From the NCBI RefSeq assembly GCF_036898095.1, contig NC_090728.1, positions 85,876,789 through 85,940,788 of the forward strand: a stretch of DNA of 64,000 nt, given 5' to 3'. The notes beneath the pieces were generated by a model. That model had not been told where the DNA came from. It did not search any database and saw only the letters and a program-made list of their open reading frames with translations. Both the position numbers and the translations under genes were made by a program. Of this stretch, positions 52,440 through 62,719 are shown piece after piece; positions within the stretch are counted from its first letter, which is position 1, and each line of letters opens with the position of its first letter. This stretch comes from Palaemon carinicauda. Its lineage: Eukaryota > Arthropoda > Malacostraca > Decapoda > Palaemonidae.

Positions 52440-54204
52440 TGTCAGTGGAGGAGAGATGTTAAGAGCGAGGCGCGATATCCTTGGCTGATCACGGAGATCG
52501 TGCAGGAATCGGCACCCCGGGAAGCTGTTATCTGGAGGAGTAACCTCAGGCATCCCGCCAGCAGGAGACCTGCAGGGGGGTTGCCAATCCTAGAGTTTGC
52601 GAACTCGGCCGCTCCCTCTAGGATTATTGCCTCCCCGGGAGGACTTCCTGTCCTACCTGTCCCTGACAGGAGGGGACTGCTATTGTACACCTTGTCTTAG
52701 CTGCCGGAGCCAGTTCCGATAACCTAGGCTGACGAGGCTGTATGATGAGGCGTCGGAGGCTTGCAGGGTCTGGAAGTAAGCGCCTTTTGGAGGAGTGAAT
52801 CGAGATTCGACTTCCTCTGCACACCAGCTGTCCATTTCTCCGTCCTTGGGCTCAAACAAGCTCTTCCCAAGGATGGAAGAGTGTCTGAGTTGTCGACATC
52901 CACGGATGGGACTTCCGAGAGGAAGCCCTCGGTCACTGCGTCTAGATGCTTCAACATCGAGTTTGCCCGCAAGTTCGAAACTTGGCGACGGAACGCATAG
53001 GTGCTTGGGCCCGAGAGAAGGAAAGTTCCCATGATCTTCCTGGAGCTTCCTTGTACAAATCCTCGGGTCGCAATCGGAGAGGGAAAGGCCTGGTAAGCCC
53101 CTTCCACGAAATGGTGAAGAGGAAGGGCTAAACCAGTCGCCCCCTGCCCGGCGGAGAATTCTCGAAAGAAAACTCCCTGGCAAGACCCTTCCACGGACTG
53201 GTGGGGAGGAAGGGCTAAACCAGAATCTGAAAAGAAGGAGAAGAATGTTGCTCAGACCTCCCTGAAGATTCTTCCTGCTCTTGCACGTGCCATGCTCTGC
53301 GTTTACGGGGTGAAGATCGTGTTCTGGAAGTATGCACTCCAGAAGACTCGCCAGGTTGCCCATGTTGCGAAACCCCGACGGGAATCGCGGTCGAAATAGC
53401 CCTGGCGCTCGCGCGATGGTAAATCGATGGTCCGCGCGTGGGCGAATGTGGGTGCGCCCGTGCGCGAGCACGCAGGCGCGTGGGCTGGAGAGCGCGTAGT
53501 CGAAAGAGCGCGAGGGAGCGCAGGTGGGGGCGAGCATGGTTGGAAGGACGAGCGCTGGTGGTCGGAATCCGATGGTGCGAAGGCGAGCGATGGCGCGTAG
53601 GCAAGCGACGGCGAGTTGGCGAGCGATGGCTCACTGGCGGGAATCGCGCTGGCGTTCGCGCGATGGAAAACCGTTGGTTCGCGCGCGGGCAAAAATGGGC
53701 GCGCAGCCGAGAGGGCGAGCACAGGCGGCCGGGAGACCGATGGCGCGTAGGCGGGCGATGGCGTGTAGGCGGGCAATGGCGCGTAGGCGGGCGATGGCGC
53801 GTAGGCGGGCGATGGCGCGTAGGCGGGCGATGGCGCGCTGACGAGCGATGGCGCGTAGGCGGGCGATGGCGCGCTGACGAGCGATGGCGCGTCTTGGCGA
53901 GCGAGGGACCGTAAGCGAGCGAAGGCGCGTTGGAAAGCGATGGCACGTTGGCAAGCGATGGCGCATTGACGAGCGGTGGCACGTTAAAAACGCTTGCGCG
54001 CAGGCGAAGAATCGCGCGGGCGCGTAGGAGATCGCTGACGCGTAAGAGACTAGAGAAAATCGTCGGCGAGAAGGCGAAGGAAATCTTCTTGCTTGCGCCC
54101 AGATCTGGTAGATCGTGGGCGTGAGGGCAAACGTTGACGCGCATCGCGCTAATCAGAAGGCGCACAGGTGCATCAGGAAGGGGAGCGCCGATGCGCGCTG
54201 GCAA
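52440..54204 (-). pseudogene. Gag-like gene of element G, 3' copy
   Basis: Core blocks: FRRQVSNLRANSMLKHLDAV, TEGFLSEVPSVDVDNSDTLP, RACLSPRTEKWTAGVQRKSN (52740-53010), preceded by GYFDRDSRRGFATWATWRVF and KRRAWHVQEQEESSGRSEQ (53240-53400). The N-terminal part is a Pro/Ser/Ala repeat encoded by an 18-bp minisatellite (SLAYAP units). The long open frame 53215..54204 in another frame (Arg/His/Pro/Thr repeats) is an artefact of the same repeat. Frameshifts separate core and repeat. Confidence 0.68.
53570..53960. repeat. 18-bp GC-rich minisatellite in gag of element G
   Basis: The unit GGCGATGGCGCGTAGGCG recurs with variants (GCGTGTAGGC, GCGCTGACGA) about 15 or more times. Because 18 is a multiple of three, all frames stay open through it, giving misleading long reading frames on both strands. 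Confidence 0.88.
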
Positions 54205-55280
54205 GCAGGCAATCGTGGGCGTTCAGGAAACCGTTGGCGCCCATGGTGCGTAGCAGGAAAGGGCGCGCAGATGTGCGCTGGCGAGCTGAAGAGAGCTGGC
54301 ACACAGAAGGTCAGAAGCACAGGTGAGCGCTGTCGCGCAGGAAGAAGATCTACGGCGAGACTCAACTACCGGAGATCGTGGTCCACAGCAGGCGAGCGCT
54401 AGACCGCTACTGCGCGCGCGAGTGCAGGAGAACGTAGGCGCGCAGGAAAAACCTGGCACTTCTGTCCGAAGGGCCTGCCGCTTTACTGATCCCATGGCAA
54501 AGGAGTCTATTGACACTGGATTCCTGGTCAGGGGAGGGAGAGATGTTATGAACAGGATGCGATATCCTAAACGAATCATGGAGATTGTCCAGGGATCGGC
54601 CCCGAGTTGCTTCCACTTGTCCGTCCAACTTTGTAGGCATCCCCCCACTGGTGGAGAAGCAGGGGGAGTGCCTCGGCTGCTCCCTCTAGGATTTTTCCCT
54701 CCCCTGGAGGACTTCTTGCCTTTTCTGTCCTTGACAGGAAAGGTCTTATTAGACACCACTGTCTTCGCTGCTGTTTTCGATGTTGTGGTCTTGGTTGGAC
54801 AGGACTGCTGAGGTGCTGGAGGTTTATAGGGCTTGGATGTCAAAGCCCTATGGAGGAAGGAATCCTGATGAGACTTCCTCCACCTCTCAGCAGCATGTTC
54901 CACGTCCTTAGGCTTAAACAGGTGGGCTCCCTCTAGAGAGGAATGTCTGAGCCTAGTTATCTCGACGTTGGGGACCTGATGGTGAAATCTCTCAGACACC
55001 GCATCTCAACGTTTCAAGATGGTGTTTGCCCACAAGTTCGAAACTTGGTGGGCAAGAAACTCGATCGTGCGAGTGCCTAAGAAAAGGAAGGTCTCCATTG
55101 CCTTCCTGGTACGTTCCTTGGAGAAATCCTCGGTTCGTACCAGGATTCCCAAGGTCCCTAACCAGACATCCAGCCATGAAGTAACCTGCATAGCATCCTT
55201 TGTGACCTTTTCCTGATTAAGAACTTCGGCCGCCGAGAAAGAGACCTGCCGGCTGAAGAGTCTCAAGAGAGATCCCCTTA
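54205..55280 (-). pseudogene. Gag core and start of RT of element G, 5' copy
   Basis: Gag core: LIGTRTIEFLAHQVSNLWAN-like sequence (55010-55100), ERFHHQVPNVEITRLRHSSL, FKPKDVEHAAERWRKSHQDS (54880-55000), then a Lys/Ser/Gly-rich basic tail (KDRKGKKSSRGGKNPRGSSR), then the RT N-terminal spacer WTISMIRLGYRI and NPVSIDSFAMGSVKRQ (54480-54560). At about 54450 this gives way to repeat-like gag sequence of the other copy. The open run from 54999 to 54223 spans the junction, so its last part is chimeric. Confidence 0.7.
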
Positions 55281-57692
55281 GTTAGCTGTTCCAGAAAGTG
55301 GTGTAGAGGAAGAGCTGGAATGGGCTCCTCCAGGATCTCAAAGTACCTCCTCTGTTGTACACGAGGAGGTGGGAGGAGCTTGTTGGTAGAGCCGGAATGG
55401 TTGGAGGAGGCAAACTAGGAGAGCTGTTAGGCTATCTTAGCCCTGGCACCCTTCAACCTTTGAGACCAGGGCAGGGCTGCACAGGTCGTTGAGGGTTTCT
55501 GGGTGCCAAAGACATGGTCTAAGACCATGTCCTTGCCCTCTCGAGGGAGTATCTCTGGGTTGGAAAATTTGTTGAGAACCCTTTTTTAAAAGTCAAAACC
55601 TGCCAGAATGCATGTTCTGACTCTTTTTGCTCCCCTTTTGACGTCGGACTTGCAGCGAAGTCTCCATCTTCCATCCCCAGGAGCTCTTCCCGGCTTGGGT
55701 CGCGGACATCCCTCGAGAGGCTGGCTGTCTTCGTCTTTGTAGTCCTGGATGAGGACTTTAGCAGGGTATTGGAGTCTTTGGACTCCTTCCGAGGAAGGCT
55801 AAGGTGTTGTGTCCTTCCTGATCTTTGATGGAGGGGAACTCTCAGCGTGAAGGGAGGTTTCCTTCGACGGTGAAATGGAGGAGGGCCTTTCCTCACGCGA
55901 CTACCTTGGTAAAGGTGAGTTGGGAGAGTATCCCTGGGGAGATACTGGAAGGACTAGCCTTGATAGCCCGACTGGAGTCAGTTTCACCCTCGAAGAAGTG
56001 ACCGCGTCGGAAACTCCTCTTTTCCTCTTCAGTGGGGTGGAGGAAACCATGGTTCCGTGTCGGGAGTCTGGAGCTATAGGCTGCTCTGATGAGAGGCCAG
56101 GCGAGCAGGATTCAATGGCTGTGCCACAGCTCTGACTAGGGCACTGAACCATGGCTCCTGACTGACCGAAGCACTGTCAGACAGATCCCCTGTAGGGAAA
56201 GGGACAGAAGGTTCCCTACGAGGAGTTACTGTAATAGGTGGGTCCGCCTTAGAAGTAGGCAATTTTGGGATCCTGTTTCCCTTTTCCCGAAGGGCACACT
56301 GAAATGTGTTTGCGGGGAGGGGAGTGAGGCGATGATGACCTGCACGTGTGTAGTTCCTGTGCGCGGGAGAAGATTAGCGTATATACGGGCACGCGGGAGG
56401 TTGTTGGCGTGCACGGGCAAAAGTTGACGCGCAGGTGATAGCTGGCACGAAGGTGTGAACTGACGTATGGGCGAGAGTTGGATTGTGCCCACGAACGAGT
56501 GGTGTCGTGCGGGCGATAGCCGACACGCTGGCGCGTAGGCGTATGTTGCAGCTGCCGTCTATGAGGGCGAGCAGATGAAGGGGCGTGCCGAAGCTTTGTA
56601 GAGCGCTGACGAGTAGGCTGGTGTTGACGGGCTGCTGGTGAGCGCTGATGTCCTGCGCGTAGGAGATCGTGGACGCGTAGGTGCAGGGCGCTCAGGAGAG
56701 CGCTGGCACACAGGAGATCGTTGGCGGACAGGAGAGTGCAAGCGCGCATGAGAGCGCTGGCACATAGGAGACCGTGGGCGCAGGGCGCGCAGGAGAGCGC
56801 TGGCACGTAGGCGTATGTTGCAGCTGCCGTCTATGAGAGTGAGCAGGTGAAGGGGCATGCCAAAGCATTGTAGAGCGCTGACGAGCAGGCTGGTGTTGAC
56901 GGGCTGCTGGTGAGCGCTGATGTCCTGCGCGTAGGATATCGTGGACGCGTAGGCACAGGGCGCTCAGGAGAGCGCTGGCATCTAGGAGATCGTTCGCGCA
57001 CAGGAGAGTGCAAGCGCGCATGAGAGCGCTGGCACATAGGAGACCGCGGGCGCAGGGCGCGCAGGAGAGCGCTGGCACGTAGGCGTATGTTGCAGCTGCC
57101 GTCTATGAGAGTGAGCAGGTAAAGGGGCGTGCCAAAGCATTGTAGAGCGCTGACGAGCAGGCTGGTGTTGACGAGCTGCTGGTGAGCGCTGATCTCCTGC
57201 AGGAGGTTGGCGAGCTGAAGGGGAATGGCACGCAGCTGCACACTTCGTTAGGCACTGAAGAGGATTTACGGGGAACAGGAACGGTGATGGAAGGTCGGCA
57301 GGTCTGATGGATGGTAGGTCAGGAACTGGGATGTGCCATTTGGAAGGGCGAGCATCCACCGATGGAGATCGCGAACGATCTGCAAAGAGGTCTAGGACCG
57401 AAGTCGGAGGACTAGTAGCAGGTCCAATGACGGTCGAAGGTTGAGGTCCAGAGGATAACTGCAGCGGAGGCTCCTCTGCAGGTGAAGGCTGCAACGACGA
57501 AGCAGAAGAGCCGAAGAGGCGCCTTTTCACCGATGGTGAAGGGAGACTTCTAAGGTGAAGTGAAGGGCAAGCTTTCTGACGAAGACGCCCTCTAGAGGCC
57601 GTTGGATCAGCAAGCTGACCGTACGCCATAGCAGTCCACCGAAGAGGAGTCTCTATGAGTGAACTTCGTCGAGGGTAAGAAACACGAAACAC
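55281..57692 (-). pseudogene. Gag middle region of element G (Pro/Ser-rich and repeat-rich)
   Basis: From 57692 downward: RRLFGSSASSLQPSPAEEPP, RSRSPSVDARPSKWHIPVPD (57300-57560), then a repeat region (57240-56300) with Arg/Ala/Leu/Cys-rich units, then PVPIRESGTMVSSTPLKRKR-like sequence near 56050 and PLHQRSGRTQHLSLPRKESK near 55800. The frame shifts at each 272-bp repeat. No enzymatic motif is present; it is best read as a low-complexity linker of gag. Confidence 0.55.
56535..57240. repeat. 272-bp tandem repeat, about 2.6 copies, in gag of element G
   Basis: GTATGTTGCAGCTGCCGTCT begins at 56541, 56813 and 57085, exactly 272 bp apart. Each unit contains CATTGTAGAGCGCTGACGAG (first copy CTTTGTAGAGC) and GGTGAGCGCTGAT. 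Shorter sub-units of the type GGAGAGCGCTGGCACGTAGG fill the rest. Confidence 0.9.
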
Positions 57693-57859
57693 TCGCAGGA
57701 GGGACAGACGTTGGACTTATAGTTACCCCCTCGAAGGATGATCAGGAACAGGGGAAATTAAGTCGGCAGCAACCACTGGAGAGTCTGGAGGGGCAGAGGA
57801 GTCGGATGAGATTATAGGTAACACCTCTGACTCCACAATGTCAACGAGGGCCAGAGGAT

Positions 57860-58440
57860 CTACCTCTGACGGCGACGATGACTACTGCACAGTAGCACCC
57901 TCGCGGATGATCTGCAGCAGGGTGGACCCGAGAGCCTCAAGGACGACCAAACTTGTAACAAAGGAGTTAGTGACAAGGCCTCACCCGGGGGGAGAGGTGG
58001 GGCCGCTTCGCTAGGGGAAGCAACACTATCTCTCGAGTACCGGGGCTGGCCGATATAAAATTGGTCTACGCTATTACTCGATGGTCTCTCGGAAAAGACC
58101 GAACGAGTAGGAGCTTTGGTGGAGGGTCGGGAGACGGAAGAAGAGGCCTTGGGTTTTCCTCCCTTCGAAGGAACCTTCGAAGGAGAAATATTCCGCTTAG
58201 ACTTCTTCTTCTGCCGCCGCCCAAACCTCTCCCACTGGGAGGAAGACCACTCCCTACACTCATTACACTTATTATCACTATCACACCATTGACATCGGCA
58301 GGTGGGACAAATGGTGTGGGGATCTGTCTCCACCGCCGACATAAATGTTCCACAGGGCCAGCCGGTGAGTCCAGGGCAGATGCGCATGGTTGCAGAAGTC
58401 AACTCACAAACACACACTAGAAAAAGAAAAAGTAAAAACA
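57860..58440 (-). pseudogene. Gag N-terminal Cys-rich module of element G
   Basis: The start is taken at ATG near 58388 (MRICPGLTGWPCGTFMS), not at the upstream frame start, because TTTTTCTTTTTCTAG at about 58418 is a strong acceptor and the upstream codons read as untranslated sequence. The module reads ICPG, PCGTFMSAVETDPHTICPTC, CDSDNKCNECREWSSSQWER, then FGRRQKKKSKRN and a Ser/Pro-rich linker to 57860. The C-x2-C pairs and the basic stretch suggest a zinc-binding nucleic-acid contact domain. This is the most complete example of the module in the window. Confidence 0.75.
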
Positions 58441-58650
58441 GATTAATGGCAGTCCAAATAAAGGCAAAGGATGAAGAGCGGCAAATTCCGTTCACCATCC
58501 GAGCTAAAAGCAAATTGAGCTAAATCACAGGTGTGTAACTGGGAGCGGTAGCAAACTACCCTCCCCTACCCCCTACTAACTAGCGGAGTGGGTAGTTAAC
58601 CCTTGCTTAACTTTAATGGCTCATCATTTCACCTACGCCGAAAGTAATAT

Positions 58651-59136
58651 ACAGTAGTAGGGTGAAGTAATTTTGGACACCTTTTTAGTAACCTTTGTAC
58701 AAAATCTATATTAATAATTTATGACCAAATACCAAACATGTTTTCAAAGAATTAGAAATTCTCTTATTTCAGCAATAAAAAAAATATCTTGGAGGCGAGG
58801 CAATTTTGGACAGTGAGGCAATTTTGGACGCATCTGTATCTCCGTTAAGCGCCAACGCTTAGTTGGGCAAACTATGACAATTTGTAGTCCCTGTCTATAT
58901 AAATATGCTGGAAAAAAATTATAGACTTAGATAGATTGTTGTGTCCGCAATCCAAGATTGTCCAATTTTGCCTCACCAAGAAAAAAGTGAGAAGTTTGCC
59001 AGTCCAATTTTGCCTGACCATGGCTTTGAAAACCATCTAATTTTGCCTTACTATATGAATATGTATATCAAACTTTGTATTCGAGCACACAAATATACTT
59101 TTATGTATAAATCTGCATATATGTAGTCATAAAAAT
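58651..59136. repeat. Intergenic unit with inverted GAGGCAATTTTGGAC motifs
   Basis: The motif (G/A)GGCAATTTTGGAC or a close variant occurs on the plus strand at about 58669, 58797 and 58817, and inverted (GTCCAATTTTGCCT) at about 58966, 59003 and 59037. The outermost copies may be the ends of a small DNA transposon of about 400 bp. No gene was recognised. Confidence 0.6.
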
Positions 59137-59495
59137 GACAAATTCGGAGATAATTTGTATTTTTCCTAATCATACAAACCTTAGCTATTTACATTGGGTT
59201 TACCTTTTAGCGTAGCTGAAATGGCGAGCCATTAGAATTTTACGAGAGTATATTACCCCCGCGCTAGTTAGCGGGGGGTAGGGGAGTGGTAGCTGGCTAC
59301 CCCTCCCCCCCTCACACACCGGTGAACTGCTTCACTTCACTTAGAGGTAGGACTTGTCTTGGGGGACAGGGCTGGCGGGCAAACATGTGTAAATAGCTAA
59401 GGGTTGAATGGTTAGGAAAAATACAAATTATCTCCGAATTTGTCATTTGTTCCGTAACCGAAATACAAACCACGCTATTTACATTGGGTGACTTA
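59137..59495. repeat. Left terminal repeat and internal complementary region of copy J
   Basis: Same plan as in G: outer end, the dyad GGGGAGTGGTAGC / GCTACCCCTCCCC near 59280-59310, then AAATACAAATTATCTCCGAA joined to TTTGTCATTTGTTCCGTAAC and CACGCTATTTACATTGGG. Confidence 0.8.
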
Positions 59496-59929
59496 CCCCT
59501 TAGGAAGGGTGGAAAGTCCCCAGCCATACTGGCTTTTACTTTACCCGGGGACTCAAAATCGGAGTGAGTGGCACTCGAGAAAAGGAGTCCCTGCACCTCA
59601 CAAGTTTCTTGCTCCGCAAGGAAACGTGTGGCCTACATAAGCTTGTGTGTGAAGGAAGAAGTGTGACCCGTCCTAGGCAGTTGACCTGGAGTTCCAGAAG
59701 GAACTCCGGGTTAGGACGTTCCCAATACCAACTCGTCAGGGTATGGGGGACGCGACAGTATTGACTCAATACTCGGAACACAAGGAAGCATGGTTTACCT
59801 GCAGAGGTTTGAGGTCAGCTATGCAGAGACCAGGATGCTGCTTCCCCAGTAGAGGGGACGATGAAGAAAGAAGTAAGGGCCAGACATACTTCATTCGTTC
59901 ATGCAGACTAAAACCTGATAACAATGCCC

Positions 59930-60905
59930 TCAACCTTCTGCTACCTGTCCAAAAAGGAGCCTGAGGTTAGACCAGCTGTTGTGTAGCCACCACAGAGCGA
60001 TAGAAACGTATCGATACTCCTGTGGGTCACGTCCTGCAGGAAGCGGGCTGCGAAGGTCATTAGACGCTTCCAGACTCCAGCTTGTAGCACCTGCGTCACA
60101 GAGTAGTACTACTCGAAGGCCAGGGACGTTGCGATGTATCCGACATCGTGCTGTAGGGCGACGTGATGGAGGAGGGTCTGGATTCAGGTCGAGATGAATG
60201 TCCTTGAGTCCGAGCTGAAGAGGTATACAGTATTGGAGACTCTCCCCTGTGTCCTTCCTGTGCTCCCAACCCGGCTGCACGTGAGGACAAACTGCAGCTG
60301 TTCCCAAGGATAACCCCTCGATTCCTTTACTGGCAAGAAGGAGAAGGTTTGGGTCATCTGATACAGAATGGCGACTCAAAATCTTGAAGGAGTTGGACCG
60401 AAGGGCCAGGACCCCAAGATTCTGAGTCTAGCCAACAGCTCAGGAGCGAACCTGAATGTTGCCTTCCCCTATCCCTTAGAAAGGGCGGAGTCGTACGAGA
60501 CCAAGAAAATTGCTTACACACTGGCCGAGGCCAGAGTGAGCAGGAGCACCGTCCCCCAAGACGGAATACGATCAGAGGCCTGATGTAATGGTTCTTGAGA
60601 AGATCTCTTAAGGGACTAAAAAGTCCGAACCATGCTCCATGGAGGAGGTCTCACTCCGACTGGGGGCAGGGACGTTCGCAGCTTCGCATGAGCGAAGAAA
60701 GGTCCAGCGGGAAGGAAAAAGTCTATTCCTTTCAGCCTGAAGGCCAGAGAAAGGCTGAGCGACAGGATTCATTGCCGAGAGCGGAAAGGAGTTTCCTCCC
60801 GCCGAAAAGCAATAAGTCCGTTATTGCTGGAGAAGAGGCCTCAAGGGAAGAGGTATCTCTCCCACAACACCAACCACAGAAGACTCTCCACTTCGCCTGG
60901 TAGAC
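59930..60905 (-). pseudogene. Tyrosine recombinase of copy J
   Basis: Aligns with element G across its length (ACTGGCCGAGGCCAGAGTGA, ATGCTCCATGGAGGAGGTCT on the plus strand). Protein pieces: GLKDIHLDLNPDPPPSRRPT, then HRNVPGL in another frame, and WKRLMTFAARFLQDVTHRSI-like sequence. Stops and a 4-bp change around the HxxR block (near 60150) break it. Confidence 0.68.
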
Positions 60906-62700
60906 CCCTGCGGATGACTATCGCAGGTGACGCGACCTCCGCTCCGCGACTGTAGCGGGTTGTCTCTTCTTGAGGAGGCGGCGTAGTGTCTCCAGGCGCG
61001 AAGCCGAAGCGATGCCCCGGCTCGTGAAAGATGTTGTAGTGTGGTTGTTTGAGTAGCCTGTGCCATGGGAGAAGCTCTCCCGGGAGTTCCGTCAGGGGAA
61101 GCAGAGGGTCCGGAAACCGTTCCGCGTATAGTCACAGTGGAGCTCTCAGGGCCATCGAAAGGTTGACAGACAACCTGGTCTGGTCGAGACCCATTCTCAA
61201 CAGACAACAATGGTGGGAAGACGCAGGCGTCGATGTTGTCCCACCATCACCAGAAAGCATTTTGCCAAAGAGTCTTGGGGTCTGAGACTGGGGGGAAGAA
61301 CAGCGGAAGCTTTAAGTTCCAGGCTGTCGCAATCAGGTCCCCCAGGCCAGGACTTGCTGGCTACTAAAGGCCAAAGACCCCCAGGTACCCTCTATCTGCG
61401 AGGCTCTGCTCAGGTAGTCGGAGAGAACATTCCTCTGCCCGGAATGAGCGAGCCGATAGTGGTATAGAGAGGAACTCGGATCATCTCAGTATCTCTACTG
61501 CAAGATGCGAAGGTATGAAAATGCGTCCCTTGCTGGTTGGAATACGCCAGTACCATGAAGCCGTCGCGCACGGAGCGACTCGGCAGGAACTGTAGGATCT
61601 GTAGAGGGGCCAGACTACGGCCCCTAAGCCTGCCTGAATGATGGAGAGGTATCCTTCAGGTCCTGACCATAGGCCTGAACCGGAACATGCCCCCCCCCCC
61701 CCCCCCCACCTTTTCTTTGACGAGTCCGAGAACAGCATCAAAATGTGGGGAAAGGACGAGAATATCCACTCCCATCAAGAGGTTCCATAGGTCAACACCC
61801 ATTGCAGGTCTAAACGTTCCGCTGGTCCCATAGGGCCAGAAAGTCCGGTTAATCGTTGTCTTGATACCACCGGAACTTGGGCTGCCCCAGAGGGAACTTA
61901 TCCTGAGGCGACCGTTCGGGACTTTAGACTGGTCAATGAGGAAAAGAGACTCAGGAAACGTTCCAAGGTAGGGCTGAAAGCTCTGCTTGACTGAAAACAG
62001 GTACTGCGACTCTCCTCAGCCTTGCCACAGTCAACTGAAGGGAAGGCTCAGAAAAGGAGGCAACAGCATCTGGCGTACCCAGGCGGTCACCCATCCAAGC
62101 ACTGACCAGCCCAACGTTGCTTAACTTCGCTGATCGGACGAGAAGCGGTGTCTCCAACGTGGTAAGGCCGTTGACTCAATATCATGGCTAGATACCCCAG
62201 ATGTTGAGGCAGAAGTAGAGAAGGCTCCTAGCAAATTACCATGATCCCTCACTCATGGTAAGAACCCGGAAGCCTGTCCCGGCGTCGAAGAAGGTCGAAC
62301 CCGAGCCTACCGGAGTTGACCAGACCTCCAAAAGGCTAAGGAGGTGGAAGCCTGCTCCTGAGCGGCCATGAGGATAGCAGGGAGAGTTCTTTGGAGAAAA
62401 TCCTGCGATGCCGCGGCGGGATCGCCACACCGCATCTTAAGTCTAGGCTGAATTCCAAGAGCTTCCTGGAAGATGGATGGAATGGAAACTGGAAGTACCC
62501 GTCCTTCCGATCCAGGGCCTAAGGAGCCCTGCTGCCTCGTTACCAGTCTGATCGATTCTGCTGTCCCACGCTGGACGAAGTTTGTCCGACAAACTTGAAA
62601 AGAGCTGAGAGGTCGACCACGGAATTCCCGTCTCAGATGCTTTCCTACGAGAAAGGATCGACTGAAGAAGCCGGGGGGTGAAGCCGTCGACGACAATATG
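60906..62700 (-). pseudogene. Reverse transcriptase/RNase H of copy J, interrupted by a 5S rRNA copy
   Basis: RT: VVDLSALFKFVGQTSSSVGQ, then ALDRKDGYFQFPFHPSSRKL (62450-62530), with stops between. The region of the YLDD block (about 62290-62330) is decayed (LVNSGRL). A 115-bp 5S rRNA-like insertion lies at 62060..62174. RNase H: FDAVLGLVKEKV-type remnant with a C18 run at 61690..61707 in place of the FSDASDKG region. Not functional. Confidence 0.68.
62060..62174 (-). rRNA. 5S rRNA-like copy inserted in DIRS copy J (probable pseudogene)
   Basis: The minus strand reads GTCAACGGCCTTACCACGTT, then CTCGTCCGATCAGCGAAGTT, AAGCAACGTTGGGCTGGTCA, GTGCTTGGATGGGTGACCGC, CTGGGTACGCCAGATGCTGTTG. This matches the layout of eukaryotic 5S rRNA along almost all of its 120 nt, including the internal control region (AAGTTAAGCAACG and GGATGGGTGACC). 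The 5' GTCAAC and 3' TGTTGC would pair imperfectly as helix I. Element G has the same RT sequence without it (51838..51845), so it is an insertion. No T-run terminator follows directly on the minus strand (GCCTCCTTTTCTG). Confidence 0.88.
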
Positions 62701-62719
62701 GAGGACCTTCTCCTAAGGC

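Larger units (their letters stand above)
48945..58650 (-). mobile_element. DIRS-type element G (family 2), mosaic of two copies
   Basis: The left end (ACAAATTCGGAGATAATTTG, 48950) and the right end (TTTCACCTACGCCGAAAGTA, near 58640) are both present. The minus-strand order is unusual: gag N-terminus (58513-57860), repeats (57240-56300), gag core (55280-54880), the start of RT (54640-54450), then gag repeats and gag core again (54204-52700), RT (52420-51800), RNase H (51800-50690), recombinase (50640-49713). Gag is therefore present twice. At 9.7 kb it is longer than a single copy. Most likely a 5'-truncated copy (48945..about 54440) is joined to a 3'-truncated one. Confidence 0.8.

Noticed and set aside
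53215..54204. 329-codon open frame with Arg-His-Arg-Pro-Pro-Thr repeats
   Set aside because: An artefact of the 18-bp minisatellite, which keeps all frames open; the gag frame, supported by copies G and J, is another frame.
56249..57241. Several open frames (up to 185 codons) rich in Ala, Leu, Arg and Cys
   Set aside because: They arise from the 272-bp repeat read in different frames and do not match other copies in one consistent frame.
62060..62174. Functional 5S rRNA gene
   Set aside because: Single copy inside a decayed retroelement with no direct terminator tract and imperfect ends; a pseudogene or dispersed copy is more likely.
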